Shown: piece after piece, positions 15,167 through 21,882 of the stretch | Numbering within the stretch: position 1 is the stretch's first letter | Layout of the letters: each line of letters begins with the position of its first letter | From: an uncultured Lachnospiraceae bacterium | GTDB lineage: Bacteria; Bacillota_A; Clostridia; Lachnospirales; Lachnospiraceae | Assembly (NCBI GenBank): GCA_910587495.1 | Contig: CAJUMT010000029.1 | Coordinates: 1 to 21,882 of the forward strand | Reading direction: 5' to 3' | Length of the DNA stretch: 21,882 nt | Position numbers and translations under genes: made by a program | Notes under the pieces: generated by a model | Told to the model about the DNA's origin: nothing | What the model saw: the letters and a program-made list of their open reading frames with translations, nothing else | The model's database searches: none

Positions 15167-15472
15167 TTACAGCATTTCCAGAATCTGGTTCTTCGGTCTT
15201 GCGCCTACAGCCTGCGCTACAATTTTACCCCCCCTCATCACTACCAGGGTCGGAATGTTCACAACACCAAACTGTCCAGCCAGCTCCGGCTGCTCGTCCA
15301 CATTGACTTTACCAACTTTAACGTCAGCATGTTCTTCTGAGATCTCCTCCATAATGGGAGCTACCATACGGCAAGGCGCGCACCAGGGCGCCCAAAAATC
15401 TAGCAGGACCGGCTTATCAGAATTTACAACTTCTTCATAAAAATTTTCTTTGTTAATATTTATAGTAGACAT
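15167..15472 (-). CDS. trxA: Thioredoxin with a WCAPC active site
   Basis: This 101-residue protein is a full-length single-domain thioredoxin. It has DFWAPWCAPC (Cys31, Cys34) and the cis-proline loop NIPTLV. Position 32 is Ala where most thioredoxins have Gly, a variant known in some anaerobes that should alter redox potential mildly. AAGGAGG precedes the ATG. It is the first gene of the thioredoxin, flavoprotein, TtcA-like operon, so it may serve the rhodanese flavoprotein or tRNA thiolation, besides general disulfide reduction. No thioredoxin reductase is in the window. Confidence 0.95.
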   Translation of the reverse strand: MSTININKENFYEEVVNSDKPVLLDFWAPWCAPCRMVAPIMEEISEEHADVKVGKVNVDEQPELAGQFGVVNIPTLVVMRGGKIVAQAVGARPKNQILEML

Positions 15473-15508
15473 AATTTTGTCTTCCTCCTTCTCTTGTTTT
15501 GTGTTTAT

Positions 15509-15550
15509 AGTATACCAGAAAATCCAGCCTGTTTCTGTGATAAAATCACA
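15509..15550 (-). promoter_or_regulatory. Probable thioredoxin operon promoter with an upstream palindrome
   Basis: On the minus strand an extended -10 (TGG-TATACT, box at 15514-15509) lies 37 bp before the trx start. About 22 bp upstream of the -10 is a perfect 15-bp palindrome, TGTGATAAAATCACA (15536-15550), centred near -40. The placement suits an activator or operator site, possibly of the Crp/Fnr family, though the spacer is one base short. No good -35 box is seen. Confidence 0.5.
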
Positions 15551-15609
15551 TTAAAAAATAGTGATCCTCATTTTTCACTTACATAGCCAAGCGAAAAAAG
15601 GACGGTCAA

Positions 15610-16323
15610 CTATTCCGCCCCTTCTCCCAGATAAGACATGATCCCCATACTTACCGCCCAGGCAATCTGATTCTGATAGCTGTCCTCCTGCAGTTTTTTG
15701 GCCTCCTCCCAGTTGCTTAAGAAACCGCATTCCACGATCACAATCGGCGCCTCTGTCTTCTTCAGCAGATAATAACTTTGATTCGCTTTTGCCTCTCTGT
15801 GGTTCTCAGGATCCACATGAGTAATCAGATTTTGCTGCAGAATCTCCGCCAGTTTTTTTCCTTCCTCGGAAGTCCCATAATAAAATACCTGTGCGCCTGT
15901 CACATTTTCTTCATGATAACTGTTCTGATGAATGCTGACTACACAGTCCGGCTGCGTCTCGTTGATCAGAGCGCATCGGTTCTTCATATCCTGCACCTTT
16001 TTATTGGAAGTCTGCTCTTCATACAGTCCTTTATCGGCCTCTCTTGTCATAATCACTTCTACATCTTCTGATGAAAGGATCGTTTTCACTTTTTTAGCGA
16101 TTATCAAGTTAATCTCTTTTTCCAATGAATCATCCACGCCGATCTTGCCGGGATCGTTTCCTCCATGCCCGGCATCAATGACCACCTTCTTTTTCTCCGT
16201 TCCTGCTTCCACCCGACTGCCTGAAACTTTTTCCCATCCCCGTCCGGCCAGCATACAGGTACACAGAATTAAAACTACGGACATAAGAAGTTCTAATTTC
16301 TTTTTTTCCAATATAAAAACCAC
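15610..16323 (-). CDS. cwlD: N-acetylmuramoyl-L-alanine amidase, CwlD-like
   Basis: CwlD removes peptide side chains from muramic acid in the spore cortex, a step needed for muramic-delta-lactam and later germination. This 237-residue protein has an N-terminal hydrophobic anchor (about residues 10-27) and one amidase_3 domain with the zinc and catalytic residues His53 (DAGHGG), Glu68 (SLEKEIN), His132 (SIHQN) and Glu198 (VECGF). No cell-wall-binding repeats are present, which fits CwlD better than vegetative amidases. The start is uncertain. GTG at 16323 sits inside a hairpin, and TTG at 16311, with GGTGG eight bases upstream, is an alternative giving 233 residues. It lies downstream of the GH18 gene on the same strand, so both may be sporulation genes. 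Confidence 0.85.
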   Translation of the reverse strand: MVFILEKKKLELLMSVVLILCTCMLAGRGWEKVSGSRVEAGTEKKKVVIDAGHGGNDPGKIGVDDSLEKEINLIIAKKVKTILSSEDVEVIMTREADKGLYEEQTSNKKVQDMKNRCALINETQPDCVVSIHQNSYHEENVTGAQVFYYGTSEEGKKLAEILQQNLITHVDPENHREAKANQSYYLLKKTEAPIVIVECGFLSNWEEAKKLQEDSYQNQIAWAVSMGIMSYLGEGAE

Positions 16324-16353
16324 CGCATATGCTTTCCCTAAAGTATATGCGGT
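16322..16353 (-). terminator. Hairpin terminator after the GH18 gene, overlapping the start of the amidase gene
   Basis: On the minus strand ACCGCATATACTTT pairs with GGAAAGCATATGCGGT (nine pairs, then five more with one G-U). It is followed by GGTTTTTATATT. It lies 11 bp after the GH18 stop and covers the putative GTG start of the amidase. Confidence 0.65.
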
Positions 16354-16363
16354 AAAATTTTTA

Positions 16364-18175
16364 TCAATTCACATATTTCAGTATCACATCCCAGACGGCA
16401 GGACGCTCCAATCCTAACTTCCAGGCGGCTACTCCGGCCAGATCGTATTGCTTGATCAAAGTCATCTTCTCTTCAATCGAGCGTTCTTCCTCCATCCACA
16501 TACGGTAGATGCTGCCTTCATATTCAAGCTCAATATAATACTGATGGGTCGTTTCATCCCATACTGGCTCAACCTCGTTATTCCGGGCTTTTTCATCTGC
16601 TTTATCCATACCCATAGCTTCACTGCTGATCTCACCGTTTTCATCTGTCCGCCAGAAGCGGGTGAAAAACGGGATTCCATTGATAACCTTTTCTTTGGGC
16701 ACTTCTTCCAGGGTCATCTGAATGCCTTTTTCCACAAAATCATAGGAAGCCACAGAGCCGACTTCATCGCCGCCCGCATAGTGTTCGTCATACCCCATGA
16801 TAATCACATAATCTGCAAATACGCCCTGTTCTTCCCTGAAATAATGACCAGAAGATGCCGTAGGTACATAGTTATCCACCGACAGGACAATACCATTGAT
16901 CCGACACATGATAGAAAGCTCACGCACAAACTCTATAAACGCCTTTCCACCCTCCTCCGGAATTGCCTCAAGATCCACATTAATGCCGTCCAACTCATAC
17001 TGGATCGCCGCCGCGATCAGTTGATTGACCAGTCGCTGACGGCTGGAAGTCCTGCGAAGTGTATCGTAGGTACTCACATCTTTATTGAAGTTGCTCACCA
17101 ATCCCCATACTTCTAACCCCTGCTGATGCACATAGTTTACATAAGAAGCGCTTGCAAGGGAACTGATGTTCCCATCTGTGTCCGCCAGGGAAAACCAGGT
17201 GGGAGATATGACATTCAGTCCTTTAGTGTTTGCGATCTGGCTTAATACCTGGTCGTTTGCATCCGGGTTTGTCACCTGATGCCAGGCAAGGTTAATCTTG
17301 TGATCCCGAATAATGCTGGTATATTCAGGTTCGGTAAACTCCGGTTCTTCCAGCTTTTCCTCAGATACGGGAGACAGCTTTTTATTCTGGGTATAACCAA
17401 TGTAACCGTCTTTGGTCAGTACTTTCGTCCAGTTGCCGATATCTTCCGGCTCTTCCAACACATACATGGTACTGCCTTTGTCTACTGTCGTCAAAATCGG
17501 ACTTTTAATCCCTGCCTGGAAGCGCACGGGAGCTTTTTTCTGCGCCGTCACCACATCCTTATCGCCAAATTCTGTAAAAATCTGCACCCGGTTGGGTTCT
17601 TCCCAGTACTCATAAGTAAAACAAGTATATTTCTTTATATAATCAAGCGCTACATAGGCCTCGTTTCCGTCAGTCCTTAAAATCACATACCCTTCACTCT
17701 GTTTTGCTTTGGCTATGCTGTATTCGTTGCTTCCCACTCCCACGCTGACCAGTTCCGTAGGAAGCGCATACAAATAAGTATTCTCTGCCGCATCCCAGTA
17801 AAATCTGGAATTCAGTTTGTCATATACGGTATCCACATGAAGGTATACTTTTCCGTCTATAAACATGGCTTTATCCTTTAAAAGTTCACTATTAAAAAGA
17901 ACTGCCATATCCTGAGCGCCGGATAAACTGAAATATTCATCCGTATCCGCCAGTTCCTTCGAAGGCGCATATTTTTCGTACAGCATCCGTATAGCCATGC
18001 TACCGCCCACGATCACAATCAATAATACGGCGATCAGCACCGGAATTATCTGTGGATTCCTTCTTCTTCTGCGTTTTCTCGGCCTTCTTCTTGGTCTTCT
18101 TCTCTCCTGCTCTTTTCTTTCCTGCTGTTCTTCTCTTTCCTGTCCTTCTCTCTTCTGTCTGCCGCTTCTTATCAT
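16364..18175 (-). CDS. Membrane-anchored glycoside hydrolase family 18 protein (spore/cell-wall type)
   Basis: This 603-residue protein starts with a very basic, Arg/Glu-rich cytoplasmic tail (residues 2-41), then one transmembrane segment (43-62), so the rest is extracytoplasmic. Residues of about 90-200 resemble a copper-amine-oxidase-N-type stalk domain, and about 215-270 an SH3-like domain (SPILTTVDKGS, TKDGYIGYTQ). The C-terminal half is a GH18 barrel with the catalytic DGINVDLE (396-403, proton donor Glu403), MGYDEHY (460-466) and a late Trp. Relatives include the spore proteins YaaH/SleL and YvbX, which act on cortex peptidoglycan; the exact bond is not known. The ATG at 18175 is chosen because AGGAGG lies six bases before it; a GTG at 18193 would place that site inside the gene. 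Confidence 0.85.
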   Translation of the reverse strand: MIRSGRQKREGQEREEQQERKEQERRRPRRRPRKRRRRRNPQIIPVLIAVLLIVIVGGSMAIRMLYEKYAPSKELADTDEYFSLSGAQDMAVLFNSELLKDKAMFIDGKVYLHVDTVYDKLNSRFYWDAAENTYLYALPTELVSVGVGSNEYSIAKAKQSEGYVILRTDGNEAYVALDYIKKYTCFTYEYWEEPNRVQIFTEFGDKDVVTAQKKAPVRFQAGIKSPILTTVDKGSTMYVLEEPEDIGNWTKVLTKDGYIGYTQNKKLSPVSEEKLEEPEFTEPEYTSIIRDHKINLAWHQVTNPDANDQVLSQIANTKGLNVISPTWFSLADTDGNISSLASASYVNYVHQQGLEVWGLVSNFNKDVSTYDTLRRTSSRQRLVNQLIAAAIQYELDGINVDLEAIPEEGGKAFIEFVRELSIMCRINGIVLSVDNYVPTASSGHYFREEQGVFADYVIIMGYDEHYAGGDEVGSVASYDFVEKGIQMTLEEVPKEKVINGIPFFTRFWRTDENGEISSEAMGMDKADEKARNNEVEPVWDETTHQYYIELEYEGSIYRMWMEEERSIEEKMTLIKQYDLAGVAAWKLGLERPAVWDVILKYVN

Positions 18176-18214
18176 GAAAGTCCTCCTGACCACTTTATCC
18201 CTCGTCTGTTTAAA

Positions 18215-18234
18215 TCATATCTGATATGAGTATA
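18215..18234 (-). promoter_or_regulatory. Extended -10 and overlapping palindrome upstream of the GH18 gene
   Basis: On the minus strand an extended -10, TGG-TATACT, occupies 18234-18229. It touches a perfect 15-bp palindrome, TCATATCTGATATGA (18215-18229), on its downstream side. A repressor bound there would cover the transcription start. No -35 box is convincing. Confidence 0.4.
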
Positions 18235-18570
18235 CCACAAAGCTGTCGTTCCCACCACCACTAATCCAGGACATAAAAAGGCTTTTCTTCCAATATCATT
18301 CTTATTTCTTCACCCTGACAGCTTTGACGTCTATGAGCAGTATGCGCAGTTTCCCAAAAGAAAATAACGTGATATATTATATTTTTGCGCACGCCGCACG
18401 CCTTTCATCCCTCCTTTTTCATAAAAAACAATCGGATTTTTTTTCACAGAAAATGTGAAAAGAACCAGAAACACAGACTTACAATTCTATTATATACTTT
18501 GTTCGTGATTTTTCAAGAATATTTTACAAAAATTTCAGTAATTTTTCCTTCAATTAACACCTTACCGGAC
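18235..18570. other. Gene-poor intergenic stretch with an inverted repeat and a doubtful small ORF
   Basis: No confident gene is seen here. CAAAGCTGTC (18238-18247) and GACAGCTTTG (18317-18326) form a perfect 10-bp inverted repeat 69 bases apart. A 43-codon minus-strand reading frame (18392-18261, GTG start, AAAGG eight bases before, ending EEKPFYVLD) spans the region. A shorter frame starts at the ATG after AGGAGGG, near 18405-18415. TTTTCACA and TGTGAAAA form another palindrome at about 18438-18460. The remainder is AT-rich without recognisable content. Confidence 0.35.
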
Positions 18571-18599
18571 TTTACATCTCTCTCTTTTTTGTTTATACT
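18571..18599 (+). promoter_or_regulatory. Promoter of mecA
   Basis: TTTACA (18571-18576) and TATACT (18594-18599) are separated by 17 bp, a good vegetative sigma-A pair. The start of transcription would be near 18606, about 27 bases before the mecA ATG. Confidence 0.7.
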
Positions 18600-18632
18600 A
18601 TAAGGGACTATAAAATTACAGGTTGTGATCGC

Positions 18633-19367
18633 ATGAGATTAGAAAAAATCAATGAAAACAAAATACGTTGTATTCTGACACGCGACGATCTGGAAGTCCG
18701 TCATATCAAGCTCAGCGAGATTGCCTACGGTTCGGAAAAGGCGCGTTCCCTGTTCAGGGACATGATGGAACAGGCCTCCCACCAGTTTGGTTTTGAGGCT
18801 GACAATATTCCATTGATGATTGAAGCTATTCCAATGCCCAATGAATGCATTATTCTAGATATAACGAAAGTGTCAGACCCGGAGGAACTTGATACCAGAT
18901 TTTCAAGATTCTCCCAAAGCACATCGGAGTCCCCTGATGACTCTGTAAAAGAATTTCTCCCCGACGGCGCTGACGAAGTCCTGGATCTGTTCCAGAAGCT
19001 TTTGGAACACCGACTTAAAAATACGCCCAAGGAGACAAGAGAGCAACAGGCTGCCACACTGGCCAGCGAACTGGATATGAGAAAACTCTATCTGTTCTTG
19101 CGTCTGGATTCCATCGTGGAAGCCTCCCATATCCTGAAAGATATTTATCATGGGGAGAACCGGCTGTACAAGAATCCGGATAACGACCAGTACCATCTGG
19201 TCATCACAAAATCGGATCATACACCGGAAGAGTTCAACAAAGTATGCAATATTTTGTCCGAGTATGGCGCCAGCAGCAAATATACGGCTTCCAATGAAGC
19301 TTATATGCAGGAACATTTCTCCTTGCTGCTGAAAGATCGGGCCCTGCAGCAGTTGGTCGAGATCTAG
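18633..19367 (+). CDS. mecA: MecA-type adaptor protein for the ClpC protease
   Basis: MecA proteins deliver substrates to ClpCP and activate the ClpC ring; in Bacillus the classic substrate is ComK. This 244-residue protein has the family layout. The N-terminal substrate-binding domain (MRLEKINENKIRCILTRDDLEVR) is followed by an acidic, variable linker at about 85-120. The C-terminal ClpC-binding domain then runs from about residue 140 (LYLFLRLDSIVEASHIL, HYHLVI-like block) to the end. Substrates in this anaerobe are unknown. It is monocistronic, with its own promoter upstream and a strong terminator downstream. The binding site is weak (AGG ten bases before the ATG). Confidence 0.9.
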   Translation: MRLEKINENKIRCILTRDDLEVRHIKLSEIAYGSEKARSLFRDMMEQASHQFGFEADNIPLMIEAIPMPNECIILDITKVSDPEELDTRFSRFSQSTSESPDDSVKEFLPDGADEVLDLFQKLLEHRLKNTPKETREQQAATLASELDMRKLYLFLRLDSIVEASHILKDIYHGENRLYKNPDNDQYHLVITKSDHTPEEFNKVCNILSEYGASSKYTASNEAYMQEHFSLLLKDRALQQLVEI

Positions 19368-19384
19368 TATTGGTACATCAAGAC

Positions 19385-19429
19385 AAAAAGGCTGCTTCAT
19401 AATAGGATCTATTATGAAACAGCCTTTTT
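19385..19429. terminator. Bidirectional terminator between mecA and the DUF1858 gene
   Basis: AAAAAGGCTG, one mismatch, TTCATAATAG, a 3-base loop, then CTATTATGAA and CAGCCTTTTT make a 20-bp stem with T runs on both strands. It serves the convergent genes on either side. Confidence 0.9.
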
Positions 19430-19430
19430 G

Positions 19431-19631
19431 TTATGCTCCAAGAAAATTATTCAGCCTTGCAACCAGTACGTCCGGATCCATTCCATGAACCATAGCCGCC
19501 TCTTCAAGACTCTCTGCCTGTGCGGACGGACAACCAATGCAGTGCATACCTTCCCGCATAAGGATCGGAATGATATTCGGATCTAACTGAACCAGGTCCG
19601 CAATGATCATATCTTTAGAAATTTTCTCCAT
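19431..19631 (-). CDS. DUF1858 domain protein
   Basis: This 66-residue protein is a single DUF1858 domain. It has an N-terminal EKISKDMIIADLVQLDPN helix, then the family's signature MHCIGCPSA with a CxxC pair (Cys32 and Cys35), followed by SLEEAAMVHGMD. DUF1858 proteins are common in anaerobes, alone or beside hybrid-cluster and redox proteins; the pair may bind metal or form a disulfide, but no reaction is established. AGGAGG lies nine bases before the ATG, and a good promoter is found upstream. It is divergent from the MerR-type gene, with overlapping -35 regions. Confidence 0.9.
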   Translation of the reverse strand: MEKISKDMIIADLVQLDPNIIPILMREGMHCIGCPSAQAESLEEAAMVHGMDPDVLVARLNNFLGA

Positions 19632-19694
19632 TTCAGAGTACCCTCCTATCGTATTTTAAGCCGCGCGATTTTTGCGACGCTTAATAATATACAT

Positions 19695-19723
19695 ATTATA
19701 AGCCTATTTACTTGCAAAATCAA
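19695..19723 (-). promoter_or_regulatory. Promoter of the DUF1858 gene
   Basis: On the minus strand TTGATT (19723-19718) and a perfect TATAAT (19700-19695) are 17 bp apart. Confidence 0.7.
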
Positions 19724-19739
19724 GGGAGTATGGTATACT
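19712..19739 (+). promoter_or_regulatory. Promoter of the MerR-type gene
   Basis: TTGCAA (19712-19717) and TATACT (19734-19739) are 16 bp apart, with TGG directly before the -10 (extended -10). Its -35 overlaps the -35 of the divergent DUF1858 promoter. Confidence 0.65.
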
Positions 19740-19781
19740 AAGTATGTATTAACACAATTTCATAAAGGTGGAGGGATGTAT

Positions 19782-20432
19782 ATGGATGCAAAGCGCTACA
19801 TGATCTCCGACGTTGCAAAAATGGTTGATGTAGAATCCCATGTCTTAAGATATTGGGAAGATGAATTAGAACTGCCCATTATGCGCAACGAAATGGGTCA
19901 TCGCTGCTATACGGAAGATAACATCCAGATGTTTCATCACATTAAAGATCTAAAGGAACAGGGCTTTCAGCTCAAAGCAATCAAAGCACTTTTAGCCGAG
20001 ATGGAACAGGGCAATATACCACCGGCCATTGTACGCGAACCGGAACCACCGGTCGGCGACAAGATGGAACAGTTTCAGGTGATCCTGGGTAAGGTCGTCT
20101 CACAGGCCATCCGGGAGAGCCAGCAGGAGATGGGCAAAGAATTAAGCCACCAGGTTTCCTCACAGGTTGTCAAAGAAATGGACTACCTGTTCCGGCTCCA
20201 GGAAGAGCGGGAAGAAACCCATTACAAAAAGCTGGACGAGCTGATCCGCTCTTCACAGAAACAAAGAAGAATACTTGCACTTGGAAGAAAAGCAGAGAAG
20301 AAGAAAAAAGAACCCAAGATTAAAAAGGTTAAAGTGAAAGAATCAAAGATAAAAGAAATCAAAGAAGTAAAAGAACCTGTTAGAAAACCCTGGTTTTTTG
20401 GGGAAAAGCCAAAAAAAGACATAGTCCTTTAG
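19782..20432 (+). CDS. MerR-type helix-turn-helix protein with coiled-coil and Lys-rich tail
   Basis: This 216-residue protein has a MerR-family winged HTH at about residues 6-75 (MISDVAKMVDVESHVLRYWE, then GHRCYTEDNIQMFHHIKDL and FQLKAIKALL). A Gln/Glu-rich, probably coiled-coil region follows at about 95-160. The last 50 residues are dominated by Lys and Glu. There is no effector-binding or metal-binding domain, so it is not a classic MerR sensor; RacA-like chromosome-binding proteins share the HTH plus coiled-coil plan, but I cannot assign that role. The ATG at 19782 is preferred because GGAGG (19770-19774) is seven bases away; an in-frame ATG at 19776 is too close. The stop codon lies in the loop of the terminator. 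Confidence 0.8.
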   Translation: MDAKRYMISDVAKMVDVESHVLRYWEDELELPIMRNEMGHRCYTEDNIQMFHHIKDLKEQGFQLKAIKALLAEMEQGNIPPAIVREPEPPVGDKMEQFQVILGKVVSQAIRESQQEMGKELSHQVSSQVVKEMDYLFRLQEEREETHYKKLDELIRSSQKQRRILALGRKAEKKKKEPKIKKVKVKESKIKEIKEVKEPVRKPWFFGEKPKKDIVL

Positions 20433-20446
20433 GACTATGCCTTTTT
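20420..20446. terminator. Bidirectional terminator between the MerR-type gene and ferredoxin
   Basis: CATAGTCC and GGACTATG close a TTTA loop, with CCTTTTT after it on the plus strand and TCTTTTTTT on the minus strand. It serves both convergent genes. Confidence 0.85.
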
Positions 20447-20468
20447 GCTTTGTACTGGTTCTGTCAAA

Positions 20469-20639
20469 TTATTCAGCGGAGATCGCGTCGTTCGGACATT
20501 CAGCCTCACAGGTACCGCACTCCAGACATGCATCTGCATCAATCACATATTTGCCATCGCCTTCAGAAATAGCGTCTGCCGGACAGACTTCTGCACAGGA
20601 ACCGCAAGCTACGCAGTCGTCAGAAATAACATATGCCAT
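20469..20639 (-). CDS. 2[4Fe-4S] clostridial-type ferredoxin
   Basis: This 56-residue protein carries two full cluster motifs, Cys9-12-15-19 and Cys38-41-44-48, each CxxCxxCxxxCP. It has the usual length and acidity of clostridial ferredoxins, low-potential electron carriers for hydrogenases, pyruvate:ferredoxin oxidoreductase and nitrogenase-type reductases. The start ATG at 20639 has AGGAGG about eight bases upstream; a longer in-frame reading from 20720 has no such site and would run through the promoter. It is monocistronic between its own promoter and a terminator. It could be the donor for H1 and H2, but nothing links it to them beyond general chemistry. Confidence 0.96.
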   Translation of the reverse strand: MAYVISDDCVACGSCAEVCPADAISEGDGKYVIDADACLECGTCEAECPNDAISAE

Positions 20640-20691
20640 GGTACTTATCCTCCTTAAATATTTTTGAAACCCTGTTTTAGCTTCTGGGTCT

Positions 20692-20720
20692 ATTTTAATA
20701 TAAAACGCCTGAATATGCAA
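20692..20720 (-). promoter_or_regulatory. Promoter of the ferredoxin gene
   Basis: On the minus strand TTGCAT (20720-20715) and TAAAAT (20697-20692) are 17 bp apart, giving a leader of about 45 bases before the ATG. Confidence 0.65.
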
Positions 20721-20730
20721 GCGTAATCTG

Positions 20731-21882
20731 CTAAGATAATGATCGATCTATATCAGTAAACTTGGTAAGTTCCGGTATCCACAGAAGATTTACAGTTCCG
20801 ATGGGGCCATTTCTCTGCTTGGCAATGATAACTTCCGCCACCCTCTGTTCCGCCTCCGACAAGTCTCGATTATAATACCCTTCCCTGTACAAAAACATAA
20901 CCACATCTGCATCCTGTTCAATAGCTCCTGATTCGCGCAAATCCGAAAGCATAGGACGATGATCAGGCCTTTGTTCTACCGCACGGCTTAGCTGCGAGAG
21001 CGCAACCACCGGCACATTCAATTCTCTGGCAAGCGCCTTTAATCCCCTGGATATATCTGAAATCTCCTGCTGCCTGGACGCAGAATTGCTCTTTGTATCT
21101 CCGCTCATCAATTGCAAATAGTCTATAATTACGACCTGTATACCATATTCCAGTTTCAACTTCCGGCATTTGGAGCGAAGTGTCGGCAATGTAATACCCG
21201 GCGTGTCGTCTATCACAAGCCTGGAATTGGCAATATTGGCGGAACCTTCCACCAGGTTCATCCAGTCCTCGTCTGTCAAACGACCTGTACGGATCTTTTG
21301 CGCATCCACATGAGATTCCAGGGAGAGCATACGGTTAACCAGCTGCTCCTTTGACATTTCCAGACTGAAAATTGCCACCGGAAGATCTTTTTTAAAAGCC
21401 ATATGCTGCGCCATATTCAATACAAACGCCGTCTTTCCCATGGAAGGCCTGGCGGCGATCAGTACCAGGTCCGAAGGCTGCAATCCCGAAGTCTTGTAAT
21501 CCAAATCCATAAAACCGGTCTCCAGCCCGGTCACGCGCCCTCTGGTCCTGGAAGCTGCGTCGATCTTTTTCATCGCGCCGATCACGACCTGGCGGATAGG
21601 AATAAACTCGTTCTCGCTGCCTTTTCTAACCAGGTCAAATATTCTCTTTTCAGCTTCTGCCAGCACATCGTCCACTTTCCGGGAACCGGCATAGCAGGCG
21701 TTGGCAATCTCCTCGTTCAGACGAATCAATCGTCTGGCAACTGCCCGCTCCGACACGATCTGCGCATAATATTTTATATTAACAGAAGTCACAGGCTGAT
21801 TCATCCAATGAAGAATCTCTCCCACGCTGCAGGCTTCTTCAGGAAGACCTTTTTCTTTCAAACGTGTATGGAGGATAGTAGG
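20731..21882 (-). CDS. dnaB: Replicative DNA helicase DnaB (5' end outside window)
   Basis: This is the C-terminal 383 codons of DnaB, open through the right edge of the window. The visible part begins in the N-terminal domain (PTILHTR, then VTSVNIKYYAQIVSERA). It has the linker, then the RecA-like helicase domain with Walker A ARPSMGKTAF, the FSLEMS block, Walker B VIIDYLQLM, the SQLSRAVEQR block and SGAIEQDADVV. DnaB is the hexameric helicase that unwinds DNA at the replication fork. An internal TTG at 21861 is not the start, because the family sequence continues upstream in frame. Ferredoxin follows after about 90 bp with its own promoter. Confidence 0.97.
   Translation of the reverse strand, partial: PTILHTRLKEKGLPEEACSVGEILHWMNQPVTSVNIKYYAQIVSERAVARRLIRLNEEIANACYAGSRKVDDVLAEAEKRIFDLVRKGSENEFIPIRQVVIGAMKKIDAASRTRGRVTGLETGFMDLDYKTSGLQPSDLVLIAARPSMGKTAFVLNMAQHMAFKKDLPVAIFSLEMSKEQLVNRMLSLESHVDAQKIRTGRLTDEDWMNLVEGSANIANSRLVIDDTPGITLPTLRSKCRKLKLEYGIQVVIIDYLQLMSGDTKSNSASRQQEISDISRGLKALARELNVPVVALSQLSRAVEQRPDHRPMLSDLRESGAIEQDADVVMFLYREGYYNRDLSEAEQRVAEVIIAKQRNGPIGTVNLLWIPELTKFTDIDRSLS

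Noticed and set aside
15536..15550. Rex operator upstream of thioredoxin
   Set aside because: The half-sites TGTGA/TCACA look similar, but the length and central spacing do not fit the usual 18-bp Rex site, so I did not name the regulator.
16448..17116. 222-codon plus-strand reading frame
   Set aside because: It is antisense to the GH18 catalytic domain and rich in residues expected from reverse-strand translation.
18385..18603. 72-codon plus-strand reading frame before mecA
   Set aside because: It lies in AT-rich intergenic DNA, is Phe/Ile-rich without motif, lacks a binding site, and covers the mecA promoter.

Overview
The window looks like a chromosomal segment of an anaerobic, spore-forming clostridium, most likely Lachnospiraceae. 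The reasons are consensus AGGAGG ribosome binding sites with some GTG/TTG starts, a CwlD-type spore-cortex amidase, a MecA adaptor, a 2[4Fe-4S] ferredoxin, a DUF1858 protein and a TM1266-type regulator. Taxonomy is inferred from gene content and style only. No rRNA, tRNA, CRISPR array, insertion sequence or phage gene was found.

Layout. 1-1178 (minus): the start of a PHP-domain phosphatase, cut by the window edge, and a membrane-anchored metallophosphoesterase. 1273-12722 (plus): one long, tightly packed operon with its own promoter, a terminator-bearing leader, eleven genes and a final hairpin. Its order is TM1266-like regulator, H1-D1-K1, H2-D2-K2, hypF-hypC-hypD-hypE. H is a nitrogenase Fe-protein-like ATPase; D and K are nitrogenase component-1-like subunits. 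12725-15472 (minus): thioredoxin, CoA-disulfide-reductase-like flavoprotein with a rhodanese domain, and a TtcA-like tRNA thiolase, probably co-transcribed. 15610-18175 (minus): CwlD-like amidase and a membrane-anchored GH18 enzyme. 18633-19367 (plus): mecA. 19431-19631 (minus) and 19782-20432 (plus): DUF1858 protein and a MerR-type HTH protein, divergent. 20469-20639 (minus): ferredoxin. 20731-21882 (minus): dnaB, cut at its 5' end.

The item of interest is the 11-kb operon. It joins two complete but diverged nitrogenase-like sets to the four Hyp proteins that build the Fe(CN)2(CO) unit of [NiFe]-hydrogenases. No hydrogenase subunit, HypA, HypB or maturation protease is in the window, and no nif accessory gene is present. 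The D and K proteins keep only part of the P-cluster cysteine pattern and, by hand alignment, lack the FeMo-cofactor Cys/His pair. A reasonable hypothesis, not proven here, is an uncharacterised nitrogenase-superfamily reductase whose metal site either carries or processes a Hyp-derived cyanide/CO iron unit. One D-K pair may act as assembly scaffold and the other as enzyme. The remaining genes are ordinary core or sporulation genes with a few regulatory sites worth checking.
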